This document shows positions 15,877 to 25,192 of a DNA stretch of 64,000 nt, piece by piece; within the stretch, counting starts at the first letter, position 1, and every line of letters begins with the position of its first letter. The stretch lies in the IMG/VR virus record IMGVR_UViG_3300037113_000024, positions 1-64,000 of that record; one strand, 5' to 3'. The notes below the pieces were generated by a model. That model was not told where the DNA came from, did not search any database, and worked only from the letters and a program-made list of their open reading frames with translations. Position numbers and translations under genes: made by a program. This stretch comes from a virus.

Positions 15877-16065
15877 TTACGGGTCGGGGTTCGGCGCGTC
15901 AAGCGGCGCAGGAGCCGGCGCAGGAGCCGGCGCAGGCGCAGGAGCCGGCGAGGTAGTGTTCGCCTCCTTTTGCCCGCCGTCCTGCTCCTTGGTCACCGTA
16001 CCGGGCAGAGCGCCCGTCTTGGTGGGTTCGAGATGGCGACCGTGAGTGTGCTTGTGCTCGGACAT
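15877..16065 (-). CDS. small protein with Ala-Pro repeat tail
   Basis: 62 residues, start ATG at 16065 with AAGGAG upstream on the minus strand. His-rich N-terminus (MSEHKHTHGRH) and a tract of about eight Ala-Pro pairs before DAPNPDP. Last gene of the late operon. The same Ala-Pro theme occurs in the next gene, suggesting shared origin or linker function. No function recognised. Confidence 0.5.
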   Translation of the reverse strand: MSEHKHTHGRHLEPTKTGALPGTVTKEQDGGQKEANTTSPAPAPAPAPAPAPAPLDAPNPDP

Positions 16066-16074
16066 GTTCGCTCC

Positions 16075-16491
16075 TTACGCGGTGCCCGTGCCCTGCGCGG
16101 TGGTCTGCGCCGGGGCGGGGGTGGGGGCCTGGGCGGGGGTCGCCGGGGCGGGAGTGGGGGCCTGGGCGGGGGTCGCCGCGCCGCCGGTGTTCTGCGCGGG
16201 GGCGGGGGCCGGGGCGGAAGCGTTGGCGACCGCGAGGTTGAACTGGGCGGTGTTCGCCTTCAACTGCTGCGCCAGCGTCTCGATATCGCCGTCCGCGTCG
16301 CCGAGAGCCACGGACGCAAGCTGCGCCGCGTCGGCCGCGATCTGCTTCGCCGCTGTCGTCATCGCGGCGGCATTGTCGATGATTGCCTGCTTCAGGTCGT
16401 CTTCGCCACTCATGATATTCTCCAACAGTTGGGTCTGACGGCGCAGCGTTCCTTCGATGCGCGTCAAGGCGTTGCGTATGTCGCCTTCCAT
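16075..16491 (-). CDS. helical protein with Pro/Ala repeat C-terminus
   Basis: 138 residues. The first 90 are helical (ALTRIEGTLRRQTQLLENIM, then AIIDNAAAMTTAAKQIAADAAQL), the last 45 consist of repeated PAQAPTPAPA units. At DNA level two near-identical GC-rich units of about 32 bases lie within 16110-16175. Possibly a virion or head-associated protein by position at the end of the late block. No family recognised. Confidence 0.55.
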   Translation of the reverse strand: MEGDIRNALTRIEGTLRRQTQLLENIMSGEDDLKQAIIDNAAAMTTAAKQIAADAAQLASVALGDADGDIETLAQQLKANTAQFNLAVANASAPAPAPAQNTGGAATPAQAPTPAPATPAQAPTPAPAQTTAQGTGTA

Positions 16492-16505
16492 AACGCTCTC
16501 CTAGC

Positions 16506-17864
16506 CTACTTGGCCCCGGCCTTCGCCGCAACTTTCTGTGGCAGACCTTTCGCCCCAGGCTTGGGTGCAGCCTTCTTCGGCGGCGGCATGCCGCGTCCAG
16601 GGGTACGTGCAGGCCCCATCGTACCATTGGGGCTAGGTGGCGTTGCGGGCGGCATGCCTTGAGCGGCCATCTTCTGAGCACCCAAGGAGTTGAGCATAGC
16701 GATTGCGCCGCGGCCCATGTGCTGCGCCGCGCCTGCGTTCAGGACCGCCTCCTGCGGGGCGAGCGTCGCCGGCACGCTGTCCACGTTCGGCGGACCCTTG
16801 CCGGGCACCTTGGCCGTCCCGCCCTTGGCGTTGATCGTCGTCGCGCCGCCGGCCGCCTTCACGCCCATGCCCAGTTGCTTGCGCAAGTCTTGGTTCGGCG
16901 TGGGCGACCCCCAGGTGCCGTTGGTGATGGTCTGGCCGGGGCCGGGACCGGCCGGCGTGGGCGAGGTGGGCTGAGGCTGCACGTTGGTCGCGCCGCCGGC
17001 CGCCTTCACCATGCCCAGGCCGCGCCGTAGGGACTGGTTCTGGCCGTTGGGGTTGGGCGTGTTGCCGCTGAGGTCCGCGGGGTTCCACGAGCCGTTGGTG
17101 ACCGTCTGACCCGGTGCTGGCGCGGGCGGCTGCACCACAACAGTAGTGGCCCCGCCAGCCGCGTGAAGCGCCTGCATGGCGTGCGCGACGACATGGGCCA
17201 GGGGATGCACCCCAGGCGGGGGCATGGGCGACGGTGGGGCGGCCTGAGGCTGTTTCATGTGGGCTCCTTGGGGTGGGACACTCGGTGTGCCTGCGGCGAA
17301 GTGGTAGCCCTGCGCCGCGCGCTGCCGCTTGGCGTTCAACACCTCAGGGCTATCGGTGACGCTTGCGTTGTTGTCGTCCACGGGGCTCATGGTGGTCATC
17401 GACGTGCCCTGGATGTTGATCCCGTTGGGGTCGCCACCAGGGTTCTGAAGCGTCGAGCCACCCAGGCCGTAGCCCTTGTTCGACAGCCCCGTGTAAAGCT
17501 GGTGCTGGACGAACGGGTGGACCGGCTCGTTATCCCAGTCGAGATGGCGCGACTGCGCGCCGTAGTAGCCGGCCTCCGCGCCCGAAAGGTTGCTCTGCGC
17601 GCCGTAGTAGCCGGTCTGCGCCTGGGCGAGCGGGATCTCTCCCTGGTAGGTGTGGGCGATACTGGCGTCGGCCAGGGGCATGACCGACTTGCCCTGCTGC
17701 GTGGTGGCGTAGGTCTGCGCGCCGCGCAACGCGATCTCGGACGGCGTGAGAGCCCCGATCTGCTGAGCCTGCGCCTGTTCGAGCGCGCCCCGATCCGAAG
17801 CCTCCTGCTGCATAATGTCGTACTTGCGATTGATCAGATCGCTGAAGCCAGCGGGTGCGGGCAT
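16506..17864 (-). CDS. virion-associated protein with AAGGAT repeats
   Basis: 452 residues. N-terminal helical part with YYGAQS repeats (residues 85-105), then a Pro/Gly-rich region holding three spaced copies of an AAGGAT-x-V segment, each followed by Pro-rich linker and G-T-W/S-W (GQTVTNGSW, GQTITNGTW). Near the C-terminus DSVPATLAPQEAVLNAGAAQHMGRG matches the VPALLTPGEAVLN-type motif found at the ends of many phage tape-measure and tail-associated proteins. Basic Pro/Lys tail. Probably an internal or tail-tip virion protein. Confidence 0.6.
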   Translation of the reverse strand: MPAPAGFSDLINRKYDIMQQEASDRGALEQAQAQQIGALTPSEIALRGAQTYATTQQGKSVMPLADASIAHTYQGEIPLAQAQTGYYGAQSNLSGAEAGYYGAQSRHLDWDNEPVHPFVQHQLYTGLSNKGYGLGGSTLQNPGGDPNGINIQGTSMTTMSPVDDNNASVTDSPEVLNAKRQRAAQGYHFAAGTPSVPPQGAHMKQPQAAPPSPMPPPGVHPLAHVVAHAMQALHAAGGATTVVVQPPAPAPGQTVTNGSWNPADLSGNTPNPNGQNQSLRRGLGMVKAAGGATNVQPQPTSPTPAGPGPGQTITNGTWGSPTPNQDLRKQLGMGVKAAGGATTINAKGGTAKVPGKGPPNVDSVPATLAPQEAVLNAGAAQHMGRGAIAMLNSLGAQKMAAQGMPPATPPSPNGTMGPARTPGRGMPPPKKAAPKPGAKGLPQKVAAKAGAK

Positions 17865-17876
17865 AATGGTTTCTCC

Positions 17877-19736
17877 TTAGGTGCTTTCGCTGTAGATATG
17901 CTCGTCCACCGCAGACGTGCTGGTGGACGTGACAGACGATAGGCTTGAGGACGCGCTCCACTGGGACGAATTGGACCAGTGTATAGCACCCAAGGCTGCT
18001 GCGCCCAACTGGGCCATAACGGTGGCCGCGCCCTTGATCGCCTCGATGCTGGTCTGGCGGGCCGAGATCGCCAGTTGCGCGTTGGCCTCGCTGACCTTCA
18101 CCTGCACCTGGGCGATCTGCATCTGCTCGTTCAGGATCGCCTCCCACGTCTTCACCAGCACGTCGTTGTAGGTGCCCATGGCCTGCACCTGGGCGGTGTA
18201 CTCGGCGGTGGCGGCTTGGTTGAACTCGCTCGTGGCGCGAGCCTGCTCCACCATCGCCTGAAGGCTGGCCTTGTAGCCCTCAAGCTGCGCCTCGTAGCCC
18301 TGCACCTGCGCCTTGTACTGCTCAACCAGCGCGCCGGTGTACTGCGCGGCGGCGTTCACCTGCGCAGCGTAAGCCTCCACCTCCGTCTTGTAGACGTTCT
18401 CGATGGCGCTCTGGGCCTCTGCGTTGGCCTTATACCCTTCGACTTCGGCGGTGTAGGCGTTCACGGTCGATACGAACGCCTGTATCTGCGCCGAGTAAAC
18501 GTCCACCTTCGTCTTCTCGACGTTGGCCTGTGTCTGGATGATCTCGACCTGCACCTTGGCGATATCGAGCGTGAGCGACGCTGCGCTTATCTGCGTCTTG
18601 TACTGTTCAACCAAGGCCGTGTTGATCTCGGCCTTCGTCTTCTCGAACTCGATCTCGGCGTTGAGCACGGCGACGCGCGCCTTGACGCCTTCGATGAACG
18701 CCTCGTAGGCTTGGATCGTGGCCTTGAAGCCCTCCAACCTGATCTCATAGATTTTAACGTCGGCGTTGTAGATTTCGATGGCCGCCTCAGTCTGGAACTT
18801 GGCCGTCTCGAACACGCGCTGCGCAACATTGTTGGCGTACTCGATCCAGTGGCTCTCCAACGTGACCGCCATCTCGCGCGACTTCATCACGTTTTCAAGC
18901 CGCATCTCGGCCTGCTTGACCATGATATCGCGCGAGAGCGTACCCATGGTGTAGGCCGTCTCGGTCCTGATCTTGATCCGGTTGTCGTTCCACACACCAC
19001 TGGGCAAGGCGTAGCCCAAGGTTTCCTGATCGCGGTTCAGAGCGTCCAGGGTTTCCACCTGCTGGCGATACTCGCGTTCGCGCGCGGCGTCCCACATCGC
19101 CTGCTGCGTCGAAGCGTCCAGGCCGGTGTCCTGGCCGTTGGTGAGCGCGCTGTCCAGGCTCGCGGTCAAATCGCCCAGGAGCGTGCTCACGTAGGCCGGC
19201 GGCTCCACGAACGCGAGGATGTTGGGCTGCGTGATCGAGAGCGTCGGGACCTGCCCCGTGAAGCTCGGGATCGCGTAGTCGCTCGGGTTGAACGTCACCG
19301 TGTCCAGCGAGAGAAGCGTGGGCGGGTTGGGAAGGTTCACCGAGGGCGTCGGGTAGTTGAAGTTCAGGTTGACGCTCGGGCTGGTCGGGATCGAGCCGTA
19401 CGACGGCTGCGGCAGAGAGCCGAAGTTGAGCGTGGGCGCGAGGCCCTGGAACGCCCCAGGGAACAAACCCTGGATGCTCGGCGGCAGTACCGAGAACGCG
19501 GCCGGCGCGTTGGGCGTCGTCCATGTCACGGTTTCAAGCGTGGGCTGACCCGGCAACTGAGGTATCGGCGGGTTCGCGATCTGCGGGAAGTAGGCGCTGA
19601 CCGTGACCGGCTGAAACCACTGTTGATTGGAAAGCGACGTCACCAATTCCTCAGCCTTCGACACCAACGTATTGCTGGTGGAGAACATGTCGTCTGCGTT
19701 ACCCCATACTGGGGCTATTCCTGCTTCACCGGCCAT
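17877..19736 (-). CDS. long alpha-helical virion protein
   Basis: 619 residues. Residues 20-170 are Pro-rich and extended (PQIANPPIPQLPGQPTLE, repeated NPP/PSF motifs); residues 200-560 are almost continuous amphipathic helix with degenerate repeats such as VEQYKAQVQGYEAQLEGYKA at 20-30 residue spacing; the Ser/Thr-rich tail ends the protein. This architecture fits an internal (ejection) protein or tail fibre shaft, and its place in the late operon supports a virion role. No catalytic motif seen. Confidence 0.65.
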   Translation of the reverse strand: MAGEAGIAPVWGNADDMFSTSNTLVSKAEELVTSLSNQQWFQPVTVSAYFPQIANPPIPQLPGQPTLETVTWTTPNAPAAFSVLPPSIQGLFPGAFQGLAPTLNFGSLPQPSYGSIPTSPSVNLNFNYPTPSVNLPNPPTLLSLDTVTFNPSDYAIPSFTGQVPTLSITQPNILAFVEPPAYVSTLLGDLTASLDSALTNGQDTGLDASTQQAMWDAAREREYRQQVETLDALNRDQETLGYALPSGVWNDNRIKIRTETAYTMGTLSRDIMVKQAEMRLENVMKSREMAVTLESHWIEYANNVAQRVFETAKFQTEAAIEIYNADVKIYEIRLEGFKATIQAYEAFIEGVKARVAVLNAEIEFEKTKAEINTALVEQYKTQISAASLTLDIAKVQVEIIQTQANVEKTKVDVYSAQIQAFVSTVNAYTAEVEGYKANAEAQSAIENVYKTEVEAYAAQVNAAAQYTGALVEQYKAQVQGYEAQLEGYKASLQAMVEQARATSEFNQAATAEYTAQVQAMGTYNDVLVKTWEAILNEQMQIAQVQVKVSEANAQLAISARQTSIEAIKGAATVMAQLGAAALGAIHWSNSSQWSASSSLSSVTSTSTSAVDEHIYSEST

Positions 19737-19744
19737 CGCTTACC

Positions 19745-21745
19745 TCACTGAGAATATTCCCAACCCGTAAACCGCTGATACTTGAACGGCAGATCGCCAC
19801 CGACCCCTGTGAACGGAATTGGCTTCGGCGGGGGATTGTCCTTGAATATCTGCGCGTAGGCGTCCTGCTGGCGCAGATACATGTTCTGGGTGTGATCTTG
19901 TAGATACTGCGTCGCGAGATCGAAGCACTGTTGGTAGGTCAACCAAGCCTGCCCCGTCCCGCCGAAGAATGACCCGTTGTAGTTCTCGGGGTCGAAAGCG
20001 GGGTTGCCGTTGATGTCGAACAGCAGCTTGTTGCCATAGTTGTAGGAGTAGAGCCACCTTGCCGTGGCTTGCGGAAGCGTGAGGGCCGGCGAGTTCCAGC
20101 AGAACAAATACTCCTGCAAAAACCCGGCGCTCTCGTGCACACCCTGCGGGTCTACGTCCGCCGTGCGCACGAAGTCGTTAGTAAAGAAGTTCTGCGAAGT
20201 CGCCAAGATTTTTCCGTTAGCGTCGGTGTTTACGTCCCAGAACGATTGGACGTTCTGCGTCTGTATCCACTCCTTGGCGTACTGTCCTGTGAAAGAGTAA
20301 TCCGTCTGCCACTGGGTGGTGAGCCTCTGGATTGTCGCGTTGTACTGCGCGTTCTGCTCAGCATTGGCTTGTTGCCACCCAGTGAGCGCGGCTTCAGCCT
20401 CTTGACTGACCGCCTGCCCAGGACCACGCCCAGGATTGTCACCACCACCAACTATGAGACAGTCGTGCGGCCCCATCAGCGACGGGTTCGGGCTGTTCTC
20501 GTCCAGAACAATAAGGCCGCCATACTCGGTGTGCGCCGCCGCGTAGTTGGGCTTGTCCTTGGTGTTCGCAGCCGTCAGATCAAAAGGCATGTTGCTACCG
20601 TTGCCCGTGCCGTAGCCGATCTGATAGTCCATTTCCGCAAACAACAATGGAGTGTTGTTCGCGGCAATAGTTTGGTCGGGCCTCTGGGGAACATTCCACG
20701 ACTGCCGCACAGTCATATACTTACCACGGTCGTAGAACTCCGCGACGAAACAATCGAAGCAAGGCGCGTATGTGTCTGCGAAGCCAAGCACGCCAACTGT
20801 GTTCTGACCTTTGGCCTTGAGCGGGCTTTTGCCGTCCCGCACATCGGGGAAATAGATGCCGCCCCAGACAGCCGGATTGCCGATGTGCGCCTGCCCATCG
20901 GCGTGCTGGCTCCAATCCTCCGCGGACTTCCAAAGCTGGTAATCGTTCCAACGGAGGCCGCCAGTACCTACGTAATTGACAAACGAGCAGTTATTAAAAA
21001 CGTTCATCCAGTCGAACAGACCATAGTTGAACTTCTTTGCGACCTTGGGCTGGTTGGTGCCGTCTATCTCATCGCCAGCGTCATACTGACCAGGGCTGTC
21101 GGGGGTCATCTTGAACGGCAGCTTGAAGTTGCCGGCGTTGATAAGGTCGTTCATCTTCTCCACATCACCAGTGTACGACGCGCACAAGAGCGCCGTCTTA
21201 CCGAAGAGCATGGCATAGGCAGCACAATTTCCACCTTGGAAATAACTGCTTGGTTGAACGCTTTCCTCTATCAGATAACCGTTCATGAAGACTGCATAAG
21301 GACCAACAGGCACAATGCCTATGGGACTTTGCACGGGGTAGATTGGCTCGCCGTGTATCCAGAGAACGTAGCCATCCAAGTTGGTGTCGGTCGTGGTGTC
21401 GAGTTCGAGCGCGCCGCCGGTCGGGTAAACGTCGATCAGCAGCTTTTCAACACCATTGTTGTAGGTGTAGCGCGCCCGCAGGTCGTCGCCGATACGCATA
21501 TTGTCCGCCCGGTAGCCCAGGCCCGAGAGCGAGTTCTGCTGGCGGTTGTTGGCGATGAAGCGATCCAGCAGGGAGCTATGCCCCTGGATGATCTGCCCCG
21601 CCACCTGCATCAGCGCGCCCTTGTCTGTGCTGTTCACATCCGCCGGCAGTTGAGCGTCCACCTGCAAGCTCATAGGCCGCTGAGCGCCATCGGGCGGTGA
21701 GGACTGCCAGGGCAGGGGCCTGTAGGTGTTAGACACGACGCCCAC
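19745..21745 (-). CDS. large virion protein of unknown fold
   Basis: 666 residues. N-terminal helical segment (TDKGALMQVAGQIIQGHSSLLDRFI) and a beta-rich middle (LDGYVLWIHGEPIYPVQS, CLIVGGGDN), Trp/Tyr/Asn-rich throughout, with a helical stretch near residues 480-520. Composition suggests a structural or receptor-interacting tail component. Its first 17 bases overlap the end of the upstream gene. No family recognised. Confidence 0.6.
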   Translation of the reverse strand: MGVVSNTYRPLPWQSSPPDGAQRPMSLQVDAQLPADVNSTDKGALMQVAGQIIQGHSSLLDRFIANNRQQNSLSGLGYRADNMRIGDDLRARYTYNNGVEKLLIDVYPTGGALELDTTTDTNLDGYVLWIHGEPIYPVQSPIGIVPVGPYAVFMNGYLIEESVQPSSYFQGGNCAAYAMLFGKTALLCASYTGDVEKMNDLINAGNFKLPFKMTPDSPGQYDAGDEIDGTNQPKVAKKFNYGLFDWMNVFNNCSFVNYVGTGGLRWNDYQLWKSAEDWSQHADGQAHIGNPAVWGGIYFPDVRDGKSPLKAKGQNTVGVLGFADTYAPCFDCFVAEFYDRGKYMTVRQSWNVPQRPDQTIAANNTPLLFAEMDYQIGYGTGNGSNMPFDLTAANTKDKPNYAAAHTEYGGLIVLDENSPNPSLMGPHDCLIVGGGDNPGRGPGQAVSQEAEAALTGWQQANAEQNAQYNATIQRLTTQWQTDYSFTGQYAKEWIQTQNVQSFWDVNTDANGKILATSQNFFTNDFVRTADVDPQGVHESAGFLQEYLFCWNSPALTLPQATARWLYSYNYGNKLLFDINGNPAFDPENYNGSFFGGTGQAWLTYQQCFDLATQYLQDHTQNMYLRQQDAYAQIFKDNPPPKPIPFTGVGGDLPFKYQRFTGWEYSQ

Positions 21746-22841
21746 TCATGGAGGGGATGAACTCGATGTTGTTGAAGCTGAAGTCCTGCCCGTCCACCGT
21801 CTCGACGTGCCAGCCCATAAAGCGAGATTTGAGGCCCTTCCCGATCCTGAACTTGGTGCTCATCAGCCCTGGGTTGGAAGAGGTCTGATAGGAGAACTCA
21901 CGCCCGTCGCCGGTGTCGAGCTTGAGCAACCAATCCGGTGTGCTCCCTTCGCCTTGCCCGGTGACGCCCACATAGACGCCCTTCAGGCCGGCGAACTTGC
22001 CGCCGTTGGGTTCGAGATAGCCGCCGGTCAGCGAAGCGATGACCTTCACGCCATCGTCGCTCGGGCCATTGAGTTCGTAGATGCCGTTCGCATCCGCCGC
22101 GATATACTTGCGACCAATGGTCGCGAAGCTGTTGTAGTTGAAGCCGCGGTACTCGGTGACGGCTTGGGTGCGGGTGTTGACCGCCCATGCGGTGCTGTCC
22201 CCTGAGAGGGTCCACGTCTCGCCCGCGATCACGAGATCGCTGAGCGTGACCTGATAGGCTCCCTGCAGCAGGGGCGTGTCCGAAGCCAGGGCCGTGGAGA
22301 CGACTACGACGTGCGCCGTGCGCACAGCCACATAGTACTCGCCGGCCGCGGCGCTGTCGGTCAGGACGGCGTTCGCCTTGTAGGTGACCGTCACGCTGTC
22401 GTGGGCGGCTGCGCTGTCGCTCCACCCCTTGGCGGTGAGGACTGTCCAGCTATCGGTCGCCTCGGCGCTCGTGGCCTGGGACAGGTGGAAATGCGCGGTC
22501 GCGCTCGCGCTGTCGGTCGCTCGGACCTTCTCACTCACCCGCGTGTTGCGCGTGAGGGTGTAGCTCTCCGTCGCGTTGGCGCTGCTCGACTGGGAGATAA
22601 CCCGCTTGATCAACCAAGCGTCGCTCGCCTTGGCCGCGTCGGCGAAGGTCGCCCCGCCTGACTTAGCCCCGTACGAGGCGCTATCGGTCGCCTTGGCGCT
22701 GTCCGAGATCAGGCCGCCGGGGTAGAACTTGAACGTAAAAACGCCACTGACGGACACGGTGTCCGTCAGCGCAATGCCGGTGACGAGGGTCAAATTCTCG
22801 GACGCGAGTGCGCCGTCTGCGCCCGAGATTTGATCGACCAT
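21729..22841 (-). CDS. tail/virion protein with SDSA-type repeats
   Basis: 370 residues. Residues 45-170 contain repeated Asp-Ser-Ala units (SDSAKATDSASYGAK, ATDSASATAHF, WSDSAAAHDSVTV) at roughly 25-30 residue intervals, as seen in phage fibre shafts. The C-terminal 190 residues are a separate beta-rich domain (IYELNGPSDDGVKVIASLTGGYL). Probably a tail fibre or tail-hub accessory. Three bases separate it from the upstream virion gene. Confidence 0.62.
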   Translation of the reverse strand: MVDQISGADGALASENLTLVTGIALTDTVSVSGVFTFKFYPGGLISDSAKATDSASYGAKSGGATFADAAKASDAWLIKRVISQSSSANATESYTLTRNTRVSEKVRATDSASATAHFHLSQATSAEATDSWTVLTAKGWSDSAAAHDSVTVTYKANAVLTDSAAAGEYYVAVRTAHVVVVSTALASDTPLLQGAYQVTLSDLVIAGETWTLSGDSTAWAVNTRTQAVTEYRGFNYNSFATIGRKYIAADANGIYELNGPSDDGVKVIASLTGGYLEPNGGKFAGLKGVYVGVTGQGEGSTPDWLLKLDTGDGREFSYQTSSNPGLMSTKFRIGKGLKSRFMGWHVETVDGQDFSFNNIEFIPSMSGRRV

Positions 22842-22844
22842 GGG

Positions 22845-23384
22845 TTAGCTCGACGTTAGGGTGGTCTGATACGTGACCGTGATGCTGTCCGTGTTCGCCA
22901 CCGACTTAGACGAGCCGAACTGCGCCGCGCTGTAGAGCGTGCCGCTGTTGGAGGCCGGCGTCGCGGACGAGATGATGAACGCGCCGGTGAGCGTGGCCGA
23001 GCCCGTGAAGTTGAACGTCGCCTGCGAGGCGCTGTTGGTCAGCGTGGGGCTCGACGTGGCCTGGGCCGGGCTGAAGGTCGGACGCGCGCCGCCCGAGTAG
23101 CCCGTAAACTCGCCCGCGTTGCTCACGATGCTCGACGCCGTGTCGGTAGCGACCGGGGTGTAGTTGTTCTGGAACACGCCCACGTACCAACTGGTCAGCG
23201 CCGTCAGCCCCGCGAGGCCGGCGTTGAGCAGGTAGACGAGCCCCTGATTGACCACCGTGTTCTCGGCTTCCCACTCGTCAATCTTCTCGCCCTTGCGGAA
23301 GTGCTCGACGCGGTAGAGCCCGCCCGCCCGCGCAAGCTCGTGATCGGGGATCAGCAGCCCACCACTGGTTTCCTTGTACCTCAT
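22845..23384 (-). CDS. conserved phage virion protein
   Basis: 179 residues from ATG 23384, which overlaps the previous stop as ATGA and has GGAG upstream on the minus strand; an in-frame extension to 23429 lies within the previous gene. Contains EWEAENTVVNQGLVYLLNAGL and SWYVGVFQNNYTPVATDTA, a pattern I associate with small phage structural proteins near tail genes, then a beta-sandwich-like Ser/Thr-rich part (SATFNFTGSATLTGAFI-like). Probably a virion decoration or fibre-tip protein. Confidence 0.6.
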   Translation of the reverse strand: MRYKETSGGLLIPDHELARAGGLYRVEHFRKGEKIDEWEAENTVVNQGLVYLLNAGLAGLTALTSWYVGVFQNNYTPVATDTASSIVSNAGEFTGYSGGARPTFSPAQATSSPTLTNSASQATFNFTGSATLTGAFIISSATPASNSGTLYSAAQFGSSKSVANTDSITVTYQTTLTSS

Positions 23385-24496
23385 GAAAACTGCTCCGTTG
23401 CCTTGGCGCTGTCCGCCATATCGACCCACATAGCATTACCACGGATAATTCCGGGGTCCACATACTTCCCAGTCCTTGCACCGTTGACCGGCGCACCGTC
23501 AGAGGTAAGGCAGACCACGTAGTGGTTCATGCCATCCTGCCGTCGAAACATGGCTGCTGCGGTGGTGGCCACGGGAAAGAACACGGTCGCTTCCGTGATG
23601 TTCGTGCACTTGCCGCCGTCGTCGCCCACGCAAAAACCCCTGGTGGTCATGAAGGCCACGCTGACCTGCATGGGCTCTTGGTTCTCGCCCTGCTGCTTCG
23701 GGTTGCCAAGCTCGCCGGGGATTTCGACGGCCGATCCTGGGATCACGCCGCTGTCCATGACGCGCTGCCGCTTCAGCGTCTCGAACGAACCGCCCGCGAG
23801 GAAATAGACGCCTTCCGTGGTGCCGACGTAAACCCCGTCGAGCACCACGCCAAGCATAGTAATGTCGGCCTCGAATTGGATGAAGCCGCGGTTTTTGTCT
23901 ACGAAGTTATACGCCTGAAACTCCGTGGCCCAGAGCATCTTACCCGCCGCCAAGTAGATGCGACCATTGTAATAGACGAGGGCTGTGGCCAGCGGAGGCG
24001 CGCCAAGAAGCTTCCCACGGATTGCAGGAAGCGTTGAAGAAGTGTCAACGATGGGGCTCAGCCATATGTCTTGGGCTGGACCCCAGTTGTTCACAGCCCC
24101 CGTCGCATGAGTGATAATGCCTGAGCCAGTGGCGCAGGTGAAGTAGACGTACTCACCCAAGTGCTCGAACGCGACGCCCGCGGGTCCAACATCCGACAGA
24201 TCGCCAATACCGTTAAGCAGGACAGTGAAAGAGTAGTCGGGTCCAACAATTCCAAGTTCGCCATCTTTCACTCCATAGACTACGCCATCGTCTGCGGTCC
24301 ACAGACTATGGCAGTTGCCGGTCACGACCTGTTTTCGGCCGCGACGCCGGTGCGGCTCGCCCACGTCATCGAGATCGACGTTGACGGCTCCTGCGAGTTC
24401 GCGAGAACTCAAGTCCTCGCGAGCAACAGTGTTTCGTATGCCGGTGAAGCCCTTCAGCATAATGCTCTCGGGCACGCCCTGCGGTGTCTCAGGCAT
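23381..24496 (-). CDS. beta-propeller-like tail/connector protein
   Basis: 371 residues. Opens with MLKGFTGIRNTVAREDLSS and AGAVNVDLDDVGEPHRRRGRK, the same opening as podovirus proteins that start with GL.N and N.D....G...RRRG and fold as propellers near the portal/tail. Repeated short beta blades follow (VVYGVKDGELGIV, YVYFTCATGSGIITH, RIYLAAGKMLWATE, GVYVGTTEGVYFLAG). Likely tail hub or DNA-stabilisation protein. Overlaps the next gene by 4 bases and the upstream gene by 8. Confidence 0.65.
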   Translation of the reverse strand: MPETPQGVPESIMLKGFTGIRNTVAREDLSSRELAGAVNVDLDDVGEPHRRRGRKQVVTGNCHSLWTADDGVVYGVKDGELGIVGPDYSFTVLLNGIGDLSDVGPAGVAFEHLGEYVYFTCATGSGIITHATGAVNNWGPAQDIWLSPIVDTSSTLPAIRGKLLGAPPLATALVYYNGRIYLAAGKMLWATEFQAYNFVDKNRGFIQFEADITMLGVVLDGVYVGTTEGVYFLAGGSFETLKRQRVMDSGVIPGSAVEIPGELGNPKQQGENQEPMQVSVAFMTTRGFCVGDDGGKCTNITEATVFFPVATTAAAMFRRQDGMNHYVVCLTSDGAPVNGARTGKYVDPGIIRGNAMWVDMADSAKATEQFS

Positions 24497-24860
24497 TGGC
24501 TTTCCCCTTGGGCATGGTGCAGACCGCCATGTGATCGTCGTAGAGCTTGCGCAGCCGGTCGCGCTCTGCGCGCATGTCCTTCAGGTCACCCTTGATTGCA
24601 ACCAAGTCCTGGCTCATGCCTTCGATGTGCGCCTCGTAGCCGTCCATGAGCGCCTTGAAGCGGTCTGTCAGATCGGTGGTCTGCGCGGTCGCGTCGCTGC
24701 GGCGCTTGGCGTCGTCAAGGAGACGCCGGTCCTCTTGCGCCATCTTCGCCTTTTCCTTCGCCGTGTAGACAACGCCCGTCAGGGCGAGCACCCCCGCAAT
24801 GATCGGGGTTGCCCAGTCTTTCCATGGCAGGCTTTTGAGATATGCGATCCAGTCGTCCAC
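24489..24860 (-). CDS. membrane-anchored coiled-coil protein, possible lysis or tail accessory
   Basis: 123 residues from GTG 24860, which has AGAGGA 7 bases upstream and no overlap with the preceding gene; a TTG at 24917 would add 19 residues and overlap it by 35 bases. A transmembrane helix (WATPIIAGVLALTGVVYTA) is followed by a long coiled coil (RRLLDDAKRRSDAT...LKDMRAERDRLRKLYDDH). The topology resembles i-spanin or holin-associated proteins, but it sits away from the endolysin, so a role in lysis is uncertain. Confidence 0.55.
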   Translation of the reverse strand: MDDWIAYLKSLPWKDWATPIIAGVLALTGVVYTAKEKAKMAQEDRRLLDDAKRRSDATAQTTDLTDRFKALMDGYEAHIEGMSQDLVAIKGDLKDMRAERDRLRKLYDDHMAVCTMPKGKANA

Positions 24861-24882
24861 CGCGGGGTCCTCTACGCCCTCG

Positions 24883-25185
24883 TCAGACGTTGTTCGCTTG
24901 GTTGGCGTAAACCTCAAAGCAGCCTTGGGCGGCGGCCTGAAGGGTTCCGAAGCCGTAGATCATCCAGTCCACGGTGCCCTCGCCCGACGCCGAAGTGTCC
25001 CAGGTCCCTACCCATGCTCCTGTAACAGCATTGTAAGTAAGACCAATGCTGACTTGGTGGGCCGCCCCGCCTTGATCGTTATACGTGATGACGGCGTTCG
25101 CCTCTGAGGGCTGCGTGGCCGAGCCATCGGCGGCGACGAACACGGTAGATAGGGTCACCACATTTTTGCGTACGAAGCTCGGCAT
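24883..25185 (-). CDS. small beta-rich virion protein
   Basis: 100 residues. Short beta-sandwich-like sequence (ATQPSEANAVITYNDQGG, VTGAWVGTWDTSASGEGTV, WMIYGFG). By position, between fibre-type and propeller genes, it is probably a small tail or baseplate component. No family recognised. Confidence 0.55.
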   Translation of the reverse strand: MPSFVRKNVVTLSTVFVAADGSATQPSEANAVITYNDQGGAAHQVSIGLTYNAVTGAWVGTWDTSASGEGTVDWMIYGFGTLQAAAQGCFEVYANQANNV

Positions 25186-25192
25186 TGCACCC

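Noticed and set aside
17979-19751. 590-codon plus-strand frame opposite the helical virion protein
   Set aside because: Antisense shadow with Leu/Arg/His/Val bias and no domain; the minus-strand frame has clear amphipathic repeats and fits the operon.
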